A stretch of 64,000 nucleotides of DNA from Maricaulis sp963975345. Lineage in GTDB: Bacteria; Pseudomonadota; Alphaproteobacteria; Caulobacterales; Maricaulaceae. Positions 8,941 to 18,400 of the stretch are shown here, one piece after another. The stretch covers positions 124,001 through 188,000 of the forward strand of contig NZ_CAXBGE010000008.1 of assembly GCF_963975345.1 (NCBI RefSeq), given 5' to 3'. The notes under the pieces are model-generated. The model worked only from the letters and a program-made list of their open reading frames with translations, did no database searches and was not told where the DNA came from. The translations under genes were made by a program, and so were the position numbers. Each line of letters opens with the position of its first letter. The stretch's first letter is position 1.

Positions 8941-10412
8941 CCCACACTCCCCTCAAGGCTGACCGCGAGAAGTTTTTGCGCCTCAACGGCAAATTCCATT
9001 GGCAATTGCTGCAACACGTCGCGCACGAAACCATTGACCAGCAGAGCGGTCGCCTGCTCCTCGGAGAGGCCGCGCTGGCGGGCGTAGAAGAGTTGATCTT
9101 CCGACAGGCGCGTCGTCGTCGCCTCGTGCTCAAGAATGGCTTTGGGCGTCTTGCACTCGATATAGGGCACAGTGTGAGCGCCGCAGGTATCGCCGATCAG
9201 CAGACTGTCGCACTGGGTGAAATTGCGCGCACCTTCCGCTTTGGCATGGACCGAGACCAGGCCACGATAGGTCTGGTCGGACTTGCCCGCCGAAATCCCC
9301 TTGGAAATGATGCGGCTGGTCGAGCCCTTGCCGAGATGGATCATCTTGGTGCCGGTATCGGCCTGTTGATGACCATTGGTCACCGCGATCGAATAAAACT
9401 CACCACGCGAATTCTCGCCGCGCAGGATGCAGGACGGATATTTCCAGGTGATCGCCGATCCGGTCTCGACCTGGGTCCAGGAGATCTTGGCATTCTTGCC
9501 GCGGCAATCGCCGCGCTTGGTGACGAAATTATACACCCCGCCCTTGCCGTCAGCATCACCGGGCCACCAGTTCTGAACGGTCGAGTATTTGATCTCGGCA
9601 TCATCGAGCGCGACCAGTTCGACCACGGCAGCGTGGAGCTGGTTCTCGTCGCGCATCGGCGCGGTGCAGCCTTCCAGATAAGAGACATAGGAGCCTTTGT
9701 CGGCGATGATCAGCGTGCGCTCGAACTGGCCGGTGCCTTCGGCATTCATCCGGAAATAGGTCGAGAGCTCCATCGGGCAGCGCACGCCGGGCGGCACATA
9801 GACGAAGGACCCGTCGGAGAAGACGGCTGAATTAAGCGTCGCGAAGAAATTGTCAGACGCGGGAACCACCGTACCAAGATATTTGCGCACCAGTTCGGGA
9901 TGATCACGCAGGGCTTCGGAGATCGGGCAGAAGATGACGCCTGCCTTGGCCAACTCCTTCTTGAAGGTGGTCACAACGGAGACGCTGTCGAACACGGCAT
10001 CAACCGCGACCTTGTTTTCTGAACCCTTGACGCCGAGCAAAACTTCCTGCTCGCGCAGCGGAATGCCCAGCTTGGCGAAGTCGGCGAGGATTTCCTCGGG
10101 CACGTCATCGATTGACTCGTATTTCACGCCGCCCTTGGCACCGGCATAATAGCGGATATTCTGATAATCGATCTCCGGGAAACGGACATTGGCCCATTCC
10201 GGATTTTTCATCTCCTGCCAGCGCTCATAGGCCGCGAGGCGCCAGTCGAGCATCCATTGCGGCTCGTCCTTGGAAGCAGAGATATAGCGGATGATGTCGG
10301 TATTCAGCCCCTTCGGCGCGATGTCCTGTTCGACATCGGTCGTGAAGCCATACTTGTACTTGCCGGATTCCAGCTCGCGGACATCGTCGATGGTTTGTTT
10401 GATCGCTGCCAT
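8937..10412 (-). CDS. sufB: Fe-S scaffold subunit SufB
   Basis: Main scaffold on which the cluster is built. It carries the SufB N-terminal segment ending in PQWMLDWRLAAYERW, the core GSFVYVPPGVRCPMELSTYF, ENQLHAAVVELVALDDAEI, and the C-terminal half with NFTQCDSLLIGD and EHEATTTRLSEDQLFYARQ, which contains the conserved glutamate. I use ATG 10412 (MAAIKQTIDD), 491 residues, preceded by AGGA; the frame extends 24 codons further into the neighbour without a better start. The gap from the upstream desulfurase is 14 bases. Confidence 0.96.
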   Translation of the reverse strand: MAAIKQTIDDVRELESGKYKYGFTTDVEQDIAPKGLNTDIIRYISASKDEPQWMLDWRLAAYERWQEMKNPEWANVRFPEIDYQNIRYYAGAKGGVKYESIDDVPEEILADFAKLGIPLREQEVLLGVKGSENKVAVDAVFDSVSVVTTFKKELAKAGVIFCPISEALRDHPELVRKYLGTVVPASDNFFATLNSAVFSDGSFVYVPPGVRCPMELSTYFRMNAEGTGQFERTLIIADKGSYVSYLEGCTAPMRDENQLHAAVVELVALDDAEIKYSTVQNWWPGDADGKGGVYNFVTKRGDCRGKNAKISWTQVETGSAITWKYPSCILRGENSRGEFYSIAVTNGHQQADTGTKMIHLGKGSTSRIISKGISAGKSDQTYRGLVSVHAKAEGARNFTQCDSLLIGDTCGAHTVPYIECKTPKAILEHEATTTRLSEDQLFYARQRGLSEEQATALLVNGFVRDVLQQLPMEFAVEAQKLLAVSLEGSVG

Positions 10413-10426
10413 AATTCCTATCGCCT

Positions 10427-11578
10427 TCAGGCGTTCACCGGTGTTTTCGGGGCGATGCGGGTGTGCGCAGCCGTCCAGGCGCACGCAAACGCATCGATAT
10501 CGTCTTCATTCGAGGGCCAGCCGAAGCTGATCCGGATCAGGCCCTCGGCGGGGCCGGTCTTGAGGCCGAGCGCCAGGCCCGCCTTGGAGCCGCGCGTCTT
10601 GCCGGAGGAACAGGCCGAACCGGCGCTGATCGAGATATTCGCCAGATCCATCGCCATCACCTGCGTCTCGCCCTTCCAGGACGGATGCGCGATGGAGAGT
10701 GTATTGGGCAGGCGCGGAGCACCTTCGCCGAGGATCTCGATTTCGGGAGCGGCCGTTTTCAGGCGCGCTTGCAGGGCATCGCGCCAATCGGCCAAAGCCG
10801 CGAATTGATCAAGGTCGGCGACAGCCAGCTCCAGCGCTTGGCCAAGCCCGGCAATGCCGGCAACATTCAGCGTCCCGCCGCGACGGCCCTTCTCCTGGCC
10901 ACCGCCATGATGATGGCGCGAGAGCGGCGCATTGCAGGCGGCGATCAGAGCGCCAACGCCCTGTGGGCCACCGAATTTATGGGCCGAAATCGCCATGTAA
11001 TCCGCGCCGAGCGCCGCAAAATCGACGGCGATCTTGCCGACGGCCTGGATGGCATCGACGATCATCAACCCGTCATGTTCATGGATCATCGCCGCCGCGG
11101 CCTCGACCGGCTGAATTGTGCCGATCTCGTTATTGGCCAGCATCAGGGCCAACACGGGGCGACCATCCTGCTCGGCGTCCCACTTTGCCAGGCGCTGCTC
11201 CAGCCAAGCCAGGTCGGCAGTCCCGGTGGGCGTCACCGGCAGGATTTCGACTGGCAGACCGGAGGCGCGCGCCGTCGAAGCGATCGCCTCATGCTCGAGC
11301 GCCGAGACGATCAGCCGTCTGGCGTTGCCAGCATCAATCGCCGAGTGCAGCGCCAGATTGGTCGCTTCGGTGCCGCCGGAGGTGAAGATCACATCCTCCG
11401 CCCGGGCGCACAACAAACGGCCCACCACGCGGCGCACATCCTCGACGGCGCGCGCTGCCTGCTGGCCATCGCGGTGCACGGAGGACGGATTGGCGGTGCG
11501 GGTCATCGCATCAGCCATCGCCGCAATCACCTGCGGCCTCACCGTCGTTGTGGCGTTATGATCGAGATAGAGCCGCAT
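10427..11578 (-). CDS. Cysteine desulfurase, class I (NifS/IscS-like)
   Basis: A second desulfurase in the same operon, distinct from SufS. Class I features are present: MRLYLDHNATTTVRP at the N-terminus, the PLP lysine in SAHKFGGPQG, and the catalytic cysteine in a flexible SAGSACSSGK loop. The ATG at 11578 lies 4 bases after the iscR stop; the longer open frame starting inside iscR is not used. It is 383 residues. In many alphaproteobacterial suf operons this gene follows iscR. It may serve Fe-S assembly or tRNA thiolation, which the sequence does not settle. Confidence 0.93.
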   Translation of the reverse strand: MRLYLDHNATTTVRPQVIAAMADAMTRTANPSSVHRDGQQAARAVEDVRRVVGRLLCARAEDVIFTSGGTEATNLALHSAIDAGNARRLIVSALEHEAIASTARASGLPVEILPVTPTGTADLAWLEQRLAKWDAEQDGRPVLALMLANNEIGTIQPVEAAAAMIHEHDGLMIVDAIQAVGKIAVDFAALGADYMAISAHKFGGPQGVGALIAACNAPLSRHHHGGGQEKGRRGGTLNVAGIAGLGQALELAVADLDQFAALADWRDALQARLKTAAPEIEILGEGAPRLPNTLSIAHPSWKGETQVMAMDLANISISAGSACSSGKTRGSKAGLALGLKTGPAEGLIRISFGWPSNEDDIDAFACAWTAAHTRIAPKTPVNA

Positions 11579-11582
11579 GATG

Positions 11583-12065
11583 CTATTCGGCCGCCTGGTG
11601 GTTGAGGCCGAGGCTGATGGCCCGTTCAAACCGTCCCGTCGCGCCACTGGCCGAGCCCTGAAGCCGCCGCTCGGTCACGTCTTCCAGCGAAACAGAGCTC
11701 AAAAACAGGAAAATATGCCGGCCCAGCTCATCCCACAAATCATGGGTGACACAGCGGCGGCCATCGGCCAGGCAGCCCTTGGCGTTGGAACAGCGGGTCG
11801 CGCGCAAAGGTTCGTCAACGGCGGAAATGATATCGGAAATGCGGATTTCGGAAGCCGCGCGACTGAGGCGATAGCCCCCGCCCGGCCCGCGCACACTGGA
11901 AACCACCTCGGCCCGACGCAGCTTCGCAAACAATTGTTCCAGGTAGGACAATGAGATCGACTGGCGTGAGGCGATATCCGCCAATGTCACCGGACCGTCG
12001 CCGCTCGCGGCGGCAAGGTCGGCCATCGCCATCACGGCGTAACGCCCCTTGGTGCTCAGCTTCAT
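11583..12065 (-). CDS. iscR: Rrf2-family Fe-S sensing regulator (IscR)
   Basis: A winged-helix Rrf2 regulator that senses cluster supply. The N-terminal DNA-binding part starts MKLSTKGRYAVMAMADLA, with the conserved SISLSYLEQLF recognition region and the GPGGGY wing. Cluster ligands are C92, C98 and C105, with H108 close by, the IscR pattern. It has a strong AAGGAGG site and is the first gene of the operon. The IscR-type box about 100 bases upstream argues for autoregulation: holo-IscR represses, and cluster shortage releases the operon. Confidence 0.93.
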   Translation of the reverse strand: MKLSTKGRYAVMAMADLAAASGDGPVTLADIASRQSISLSYLEQLFAKLRRAEVVSSVRGPGGGYRLSRAASEIRISDIISAVDEPLRATRCSNAKGCLADGRRCVTHDLWDELGRHIFLFLSSVSLEDVTERRLQGSASGATGRFERAISLGLNHQAAE

Positions 12066-12162
12066 GCGTTTGCCTCCTTAAACACTCGCATCTCGCATAG
12101 TGATCATGCTAAGACCCGGCCCTTCGGAGGGACGCGCGCTCAATGCTGGGCATGCGAGTCCA

Positions 12163-12187
12163 ATATCCGAGTAGGTTAGTCAACTAT
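12163..12187 (-). promoter_or_regulatory. IscR type-1 binding site before the suf operon
   Basis: The plus-strand 25-mer begins ATATCCGAGT and ends TTAGTCAACTAT. By eye it matches the E. coli IscR type-1 consensus (ATA-Y-Y-GACT ... YAGTC-RR-S-TAT) at 21 of 25 positions. On the minus strand it contains TTGACT, which could be the -35 element, so bound IscR would block polymerase. The iscR start is about 98 bases downstream. No convincing -10 was found. Confidence 0.65.
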
Positions 12188-12273
12188 ATGACCCCGGTTA
12201 CGCGCCGTTACAAGGCGCGATTTGCCGCATGGTCACACGAAATCGGTGGCAGCACCCAGGAAGGCGAGACTGA

Positions 12274-12957
12274 ATGCCTGACGTAATCATTCCCGGCCCA
12301 GCCGGTCGGCTTGAAGGGCGTTACAGCCCGAGCGAAGACCCAACGGCGCCTGTCGCGCTGATTCTCCACGCTCATCCGCTCGGCGGCGGGCATATGGAGA
12401 ACCCGCTGGTGGAGATGATGTATGATTCATTCCGCAAGCGAAATTTCGCGACCCTGCGCTTCAATTTCCGCGGCGTTGGCCGCAGCCAGGGCAGCTATGA
12501 CCAGGGCTTGGGCGAATTGTCCGATGCCGCCACCGTGCTCGACTGGGTCCAGGGCTATAATGCGACAGCGCGCTATTGCTGGGTCGCGGGCCATTCCTTC
12601 GGCGCCTGGGTTGGTATGCAGCTTTTGATGCGGCGACCAGAAATTGCCGGTTTCGTCTCGGTGGCACCGCCGACCAATATGTATGACTTCACCTTCCTGG
12701 CTCCCTGCCCGGCCTCGGGCATCATCGTCCATGGCGGCGCTGACAAGATCGTGCCGGTCGACGATGTCGAGCGGGTGATGTCGAAAGTGCGTGTGCAAAA
12801 AGGGATCGAGATCAAACGCGATATCATCCCCGACGCCAATCACCTGTTCACTGAACACCTGCCGGAACTCGAGCGGCGGATGAATACCTATCTCGACGAG
12901 CGCATCCCGCTGGTCGAAAAGGAACGCTCCGAACGCCAGATCACCGGCAAGCGTTAA
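12274..12957 (+). CDS. Alpha/beta hydrolase (COG2945-like)
   Basis: This 227-residue serine hydrolase has the fold's expected triad: nucleophile S108 in GHSFGAW, acid D157 in HGGADKIVP, and H190 in DANHLF. The oxyanion loop HAHPLGGGHMEN near residue 32 and FNFRGVGRSQG are typical of this small family. No signal peptide is visible. The substrate is unknown. AGGAAGG lies about ten bases before the ATG. The gene diverges from iscR and ends at a strong terminator. Confidence 0.9.
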   Translation: MPDVIIPGPAGRLEGRYSPSEDPTAPVALILHAHPLGGGHMENPLVEMMYDSFRKRNFATLRFNFRGVGRSQGSYDQGLGELSDAATVLDWVQGYNATARYCWVAGHSFGAWVGMQLLMRRPEIAGFVSVAPPTNMYDFTFLAPCPASGIIVHGGADKIVPVDDVERVMSKVRVQKGIEIKRDIIPDANHLFTEHLPELERRMNTYLDERIPLVEKERSERQITGKR

Positions 12958-12980
12958 ACGCTTCGACGGACGCATCCAAT

Positions 12981-13015
12981 AAAAGCGCCGCCGGCCTCGC
13001 AGCCGGCGGCGTTTT
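12981..13015. terminator. Bidirectional intrinsic terminator
   Basis: CGCCGCCGGC (12986-12995) pairs with GCCGGCGGCG (13002-13011) around CTCGCA. TTTT follows on the plus strand and AAAA precedes on the other side. It serves the convergent hydrolase and anmK genes. Confidence 0.85.
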
Positions 13016-13034
13016 CATGTCACCCGTCCGGATA

Positions 13035-14144
13035 TCAGGCTTTGGCGTGAGCGAGACGACCACCACAGGTCGGACGCGACACACCGGTCGTCGACGGGAT
13101 GCTGGTGGGAAGCCCGGCGGTCACCCGGGCGGCCAGCCAGGCGAAAGCCTCGGCTTCCAGCAGATCGCCGCGCCAGCCAACCGCCTCGACCGGTTCGGGA
13201 CGAACGCCCATCGCGGCCCCCATTGTCCGCATCAGGACCGGATTATGCCGTCCGCCGCCGGTCGCGAGGATACGTCCAGGTTGGCCGAGCTGATCGATCG
13301 CCGCCGCCACCGTGCGGGCCGTAAACGCCGTCAAAGTCGCGGCCCCATCAGCATCGCTGAGATGCTGCACAGCATCGAGTGAGAAGTCCCAACGGTCGAG
13401 GGATTTCGGGGGTGCTTTGGCGAAAAACGGGTGTTTCATCAAAGCTTTCAATGCCGGCGCATCGATCTTGCCGCGCGCCGCCAACTCGCCATTGCGGTCA
13501 TGACTGGTGCCCAGCCGCTGCTGACACCAGGCATCGATCAGGCCGTTGGCCGGTCCGGTATCGAAGGCGACCGGGTCACTGTCGGGCGCGAGCCAGGTGA
13601 CATTGGCGACGCCGCCGAGATTGACCACGGCCAGCGGCAGGTCCAGAGCGCCCTGCGCGACCAGTGCGGCGTGATACAGCGGGGCCAGAGGCGCACCCTG
13701 CCCGCCCGCTTCAATATCGGCGCTGCGAAAATCATAGACAACATCAATGCCCAGTCGTTCGGCCAGCGCGGCGCCATCGCCCAGCTGCAGCGTGCGGCCA
13801 TGCCGCCGGCCTGCCGGGGCGCGGTGGAGCACGGTTTGACCGTGAAAGCCGACCAAGCTGATCTGTCGTCGTTGCAAGCCGGAACTGGCGATTACCACCT
13901 CGACAAGCTCGGCATGGCTGGTTGTCAGCACCGCTTCGGCGCCCGAGAAATCCGGCGCCTCGCCCTGGAAATCCCACGCCAAGGCCGCATCGACCGCCGC
14001 TTGCAGCACCGCGCGCTCCTGCGCGCTGTATGGACGGGTCTCACCAACCCCAAATTCGGAGATCCGTTCGCCATCGGTCCGGATCAAAGCCGCATCGACG
14101 CCATCCAGCGAGGTACCGCTCATCAATCCGATCACGTAATTCAT
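13035..14144 (-). CDS. anmK: Anhydro-N-acetylmuramic acid kinase
   Basis: Recycles cell-wall anhydroMurNAc to MurNAc-6-phosphate in the cytosol. The ATP-binding start MNYVIGLMSGTSLDGVDAAL is diagnostic. Further on are VGFHGQTVLHRA, the AVVNLGGVANVTW segment, DTGPANGLID and the C-terminal ATGGGRHNPVLM adenine-site motif. ATG 14144 has GAGGGC upstream and gives 369 residues, the normal length; the open frame runs 71 codons further into tyrS but has no homology-like content. It is divergent from tyrS with only 63 bases between them, the common alphaproteobacterial arrangement. Confidence 0.95.
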   Translation of the reverse strand: MNYVIGLMSGTSLDGVDAALIRTDGERISEFGVGETRPYSAQERAVLQAAVDAALAWDFQGEAPDFSGAEAVLTTSHAELVEVVIASSGLQRRQISLVGFHGQTVLHRAPAGRRHGRTLQLGDGAALAERLGIDVVYDFRSADIEAGGQGAPLAPLYHAALVAQGALDLPLAVVNLGGVANVTWLAPDSDPVAFDTGPANGLIDAWCQQRLGTSHDRNGELAARGKIDAPALKALMKHPFFAKAPPKSLDRWDFSLDAVQHLSDADGAATLTAFTARTVAAAIDQLGQPGRILATGGGRHNPVLMRTMGAAMGVRPEPVEAVGWRGDLLEAEAFAWLAARVTAGLPTSIPSTTGVSRPTCGGRLAHAKA

Positions 14145-14207
14145 GCGCGCGCCCTCTTTTCTCGCATCGATTGTCGACCTAGAAACCCATGTATCAGGAG
14201 AGACGTC

Positions 14208-15461
14208 ATGAGCGAATACAAATCCGATCTGGTCAACACGCTGGTTGAACGCGGCTACCATTTCCAGTCCACCAATCTGGACGGGCTTGATGAGGCTGCA
14301 CAGGCGGGGATCGTGACCGGCTATATCGGTTTCGACGCGACCGGCGCGAGCCTGCATGTCGGCTCACTGGTTCAGATCATGATGTTGCGGCGGATGCAGC
14401 AAGCCGGCCACAAGCCGATCATCCTGATGGGCGGTGGCACGACCAAGATTGGCGACCCGTCCGGCAAGGACAAAACCCGCTCCATGCTCACCCACGAACA
14501 GATCCAGGCCAACAAGACCTCGATCCTGACCGCCTTCAACGCGCTGGTGAAAATCGGCAACGGACCAACCGATGCCATCGTCGTCGACAATGATGACTGG
14601 CTCTCGGCCTATGGCTATGTCGAGTTTCTGCGCCTGTTCGGGCCGCATTTCACCATCAACCGCATGCTGACCTTCGACTCGGTCAAGCTGCGGCTGGACC
14701 GCGAACAGCCGCTGACCTTCCTGGAATTCAACTACATGCTGCTGCAAGCGGTCGATTTTCTCGAACTCCTGCGCCGCCATGGCTGCACGCTGCAGCTCGG
14801 CGGGGCCGATCAATGGGGCAATATCGTCAATGGTGTCGAGCTGTGCCGCCGCGTCGATCAGGCCGAAGTGTTCGGCTTCACCACGCCACTGATCACGACC
14901 TCATCGGGCACCAAGATGGGCAAGACCGCCGAGGGCGCCGTCTGGCTCAATGCCGACCAGCTCAGCGGCTATGAATACTGGCAGTTCTGGCGCAATACCG
15001 AGGATGCCGATGTCGGCAGATTCCTGCGCCTGTTCACTGATCTGCCTCTGGCTGAAATCGCCGCCCTCGAAGCCCTCGAGGGTGCCGATATCAACACGGC
15101 GAAAGTCCGGCTCGCCAATGAAGCCACCACCTTGTTGCACGGCGCGCAGGCGGCGCGCGAGGCCGAGCAGACGGCGCAGCAAACCTTCGCTGAAGGTGGT
15201 GCAGGGGCAGGCCTGCCGACAGTCGAGTTTACCGACCTGGACGGTGGTGCCGTGTCACTGGTTGGACTGTTCGTCGAGTGCGGCTTGGCCGCATCAAACG
15301 GCGAAGTCCGCCGTCACATCAAGGCCGGCGCTGCGAAGGTCAATGGCGAGACACTGACCGATCCGATGGCGATGGCCAGCGCGGACATGGTGCAGGATGG
15401 GGCGATCAAGCTGTCAATCGGCAAGAAGCGTCACGCCCTCGCCAAACCGGTCCAGGGCTAG
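14208..15461 (+). CDS. tyrS: Tyrosyl-tRNA synthetase
   Basis: Class I synthetase charging tRNA-Tyr. The HIGH-like motif is HVGS in GASLHVGSLVQ, and the KMSKS-like loop is GTKMGKT. The tyrosine-binding region includes LLQAVDFLEL and LGGADQWGNI. A C-terminal S4 RNA-binding domain is seen in GEVRRHIKAGAAKVNGE. ATG 14208 follows CAGGAGAG and gives 417 residues, the bacterial norm; the same frame is open far upstream across anmK but that is antisense. Its TAG overlaps the stop of the convergent AsmA-like gene in the shared bases CTAG. Confidence 0.97.
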   Translation: MSEYKSDLVNTLVERGYHFQSTNLDGLDEAAQAGIVTGYIGFDATGASLHVGSLVQIMMLRRMQQAGHKPIILMGGGTTKIGDPSGKDKTRSMLTHEQIQANKTSILTAFNALVKIGNGPTDAIVVDNDDWLSAYGYVEFLRLFGPHFTINRMLTFDSVKLRLDREQPLTFLEFNYMLLQAVDFLELLRRHGCTLQLGGADQWGNIVNGVELCRRVDQAEVFGFTTPLITTSSGTKMGKTAEGAVWLNADQLSGYEYWQFWRNTEDADVGRFLRLFTDLPLAEIAALEALEGADINTAKVRLANEATTLLHGAQAAREAEQTAQQTFAEGGAGAGLPTVEFTDLDGGAVSLVGLFVECGLAASNGEVRRHIKAGAAKVNGETLTDPMAMASADMVQDGAIKLSIGKKRHALAKPVQG

Positions 15462-18400
15462 CGCGGCCCGGGCTGCTCCGTTGCAGCCTCACCGGGCCCG
15501 GCATCGTCCGGCGTCGGCGTATCCGGCTCGGACGGATTGGCCTCAGGCCCAGCCGGCTCCGCCGGTGCGAGTTCGCGCAACACTTCATCCGGCAGAATGC
15601 CTGGAATTGCGTCGCTCGCCGCACTATCCGCCCGCGCATCGGCCCGATCCCGCGCCGCGCGATCTGCGGCAGTGCCCTCGAATATCCGGCGCAGAAAGCC
15701 CGGTGCCAGCACTGAGAGCGGATTGGCGAAAACGGTCAGACTATCGAACGGGCCCTCAACGGAATAGACGATCCCGATAATGCCCTCACCCGGCCGCGAA
15801 ACCAGCATGTCACCAATCAGCGGCAAATCGCCAAGGAAGGAATTGAGGACGTAGGACGGGGCGAGATTGCCGTCGATCGCCGCACTCTGATTGGCGAAAT
15901 CCACCGTACCGCTGGCGGTGACGCCCAGCGCACTGCCGCGGGCGCGCGCGTCTTCGATCGTCAGCAATCCGTTCTCGAACATCACGCTGGCATCAACCGC
16001 ATCGAATTCAATTCCCTCGCCATTGAGCAGGGCCGACAAACCCTCGAAGGACCCGGCCGCCAGAATTCGGGCCAGAATAGGAACCTGGACGAGGGTCATT
16101 TCCCGAATTTCCACACGCGCGGTCAGCGGGCCATTTATTCCCAGCGGCGGCGCTTCACCCAACACCGAGACGCGCCCGCCGCTGGCATAGCCTTCAACAC
16201 CGAGGATCGCGGCCAAGCGCCCGGCCGACTGCGCCTCAAGCCGCAATTCCCGCGTCGCGCCGTCCTGCGGGGCACCAAAACTGGCATGAAGGGGGCCATC
16301 GCTGGCGGTTCCCGCCAGCGAGAAGGCCCGGATGCCGGCTGCTTCGCTGCGCCAGATCAGGCTGAAATCATCGAGTTGAGTGCGGTCCGAAACGATGAGC
16401 CGCCCGACATCGAGCGTCGCCGAGAGCGGAATCATGTCGCCGCCCTGCCCCAACTGACGCAGGTGCGGCATAAACTCGCCGATATTGAGATAACGCCCGG
16501 CCAAATGCGCCGTGAACGCTTCGCCCTGCTGTTCCGGTCCCGCCAGCGTACCGGCCAGATCGACCAAGGTGTCGATCTGAAGCTGTGCAATATTCGCCGT
16601 CACCAAGCGCCCTTGTGGCGATAATTCCGCGGAACCGGCAATGGCCAGTCCTTCCGCCTCGGCACGAAAGTCTTCAAGTGCGAAACCACCCGCCTCCTGT
16701 ATTGAGAGCGTGAAACCGGCCTGCCCCGGCGCACCGGCCGCCTTGGCCCAGACTCCACCGGGTACCTCCAGGCTCGCATTGAGCAGATCCGCATCGACAC
16801 GAACCTCATTGACGCCCATCCCTTGACCCGTCGCGCGCGCCCGCAAGGCGATCTCGCCATCGAGATAGCGTCGCGCCGGAATGCCGAGCCGATCGAAGGC
16901 GCGAGCATCGACATTGGCGGTCAAATCGAACGTGGTGGCCGGCTCATCACCTTGGGCGCGGAAATCCTCGTGCCAAGCGAAACTGACCGGAGCTTCCAGC
17001 AACAGCCCATCGCACTGCGCCGTCAATCCGGCAGGATCGGCATGTATTCGCACCCGGCCACCGGTAAGGCTCCATTCGGTACCGGGCACCTGCACGATTG
17101 CGTTCTCGACCGTGCCATTGATGACAAAGGGAATGTCGGCAGGGTCGACTTCGTCGACCATTGGCCGCTCGAATTCGAAGGTGACCTCAGCGTCACCGTC
17201 AACGATATCGGCGCTGACGCCGAAATTGGAGGTCAGGAAGAGCGGCGGTTCGTCGATCAGCGCGAGAATTGCAGCGGCGCTGCCGCGCGCGACGCCAGCG
17301 AAACGGGCCGAGGCTCCCTTGGGGTTCAGGCGCGGGATATCGACGACACCGTGCGAGAGCTCGATCTCACCGATCCGTCCGCTCGTCATAGCAACTTCGA
17401 ACGCATTGCCGCGTAACACCGCATGACCGCGTCCGTGATCGATCTGGGTCATTTCCGGGACGTAACGCACCACGGCATTCTCAAAGTCGAAACCCAGGGT
17501 CAGCCGGTCGTCGGCCAAGGCACCGGCGGCAACCGAGGCCGCGTCGAGATCGAGATCGAGCCGGGCGTTGAAATAGCGCCCGCCCAGAATGCCTTCGCGG
17601 ATCCAGACCCGTGCCGAATCGGCCAACAGGACGGGCCAATAGGCCAGAACGATTTCTGGCTGGACATCGCCCTCGATTGGACCGCTCAGCCGCAGATTGG
17701 GCAACCAGCGCCCATCCTCGACCTCCGACAGGGATGCCTGTCCCGCCAGGTGGGCCTGGATTGGACCGAGATCGACATCAAGCTGTTCCAGCACGATTTG
17801 AGCCTGGTTCAGATCGACGGCACCAGCCAGCTCGAGCGCGGTCCAGATCGGCGGCCGCTCGAAGACACCGCCCAGGTCGACATGCCCCGGCCCGGCGCTG
17901 AGCTGGTACCGCCAGCGCATCGGCAGGGCGCCTGAATAATCACTCAATTCATAAATGCGGCCGGTGAGTTCGGCTGTGAATACTTCAGAGCTGACCGCAC
18001 CTTCCGACAGGGTCAGTTCGCCGGCGTCAGGATCGAAATTCAGGTGCAGCGCGCCACCCTCGAACACCGTCGATTCACCGTCGCGCAGGATATGGCCAGA
18101 GCCGATATCGAGATTGATCGAAGCGCCGCGAATGCCCGCCTCGCGCGAGGCATTCAAGAGTAAATTGAGACTGACCGGCGCGTCGAGGATGCGCAGAGCC
18201 GACAGCGGCCCGACCCCCGGCGCGATCGCAGCGGGCGACAGATCTGACACATGCGCTTCGAGCAACAGGGTATTGAGCGCCGCACCAGCCTGGATGCGCA
18301 CTTCGAGCGGCGCAAAGCCGGACGGTGTCGCCAACTGGCCGGTCAACTCGGCGCGAATGCGGCTGTCGTCGCGATCAAGCGCCATGCTGGCGGAATCGAC

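Noticed and set aside
8733..9830. 365-codon plus-strand frame opposite sufB
   Set aside because: No recognisable protein features; sufB on the other strand is certain.
13431..14207. N-terminal extension of tyrS over anmK
   Set aside because: Antisense to anmK; ATG 14208 with CAGGAGAG gives the standard protein length.
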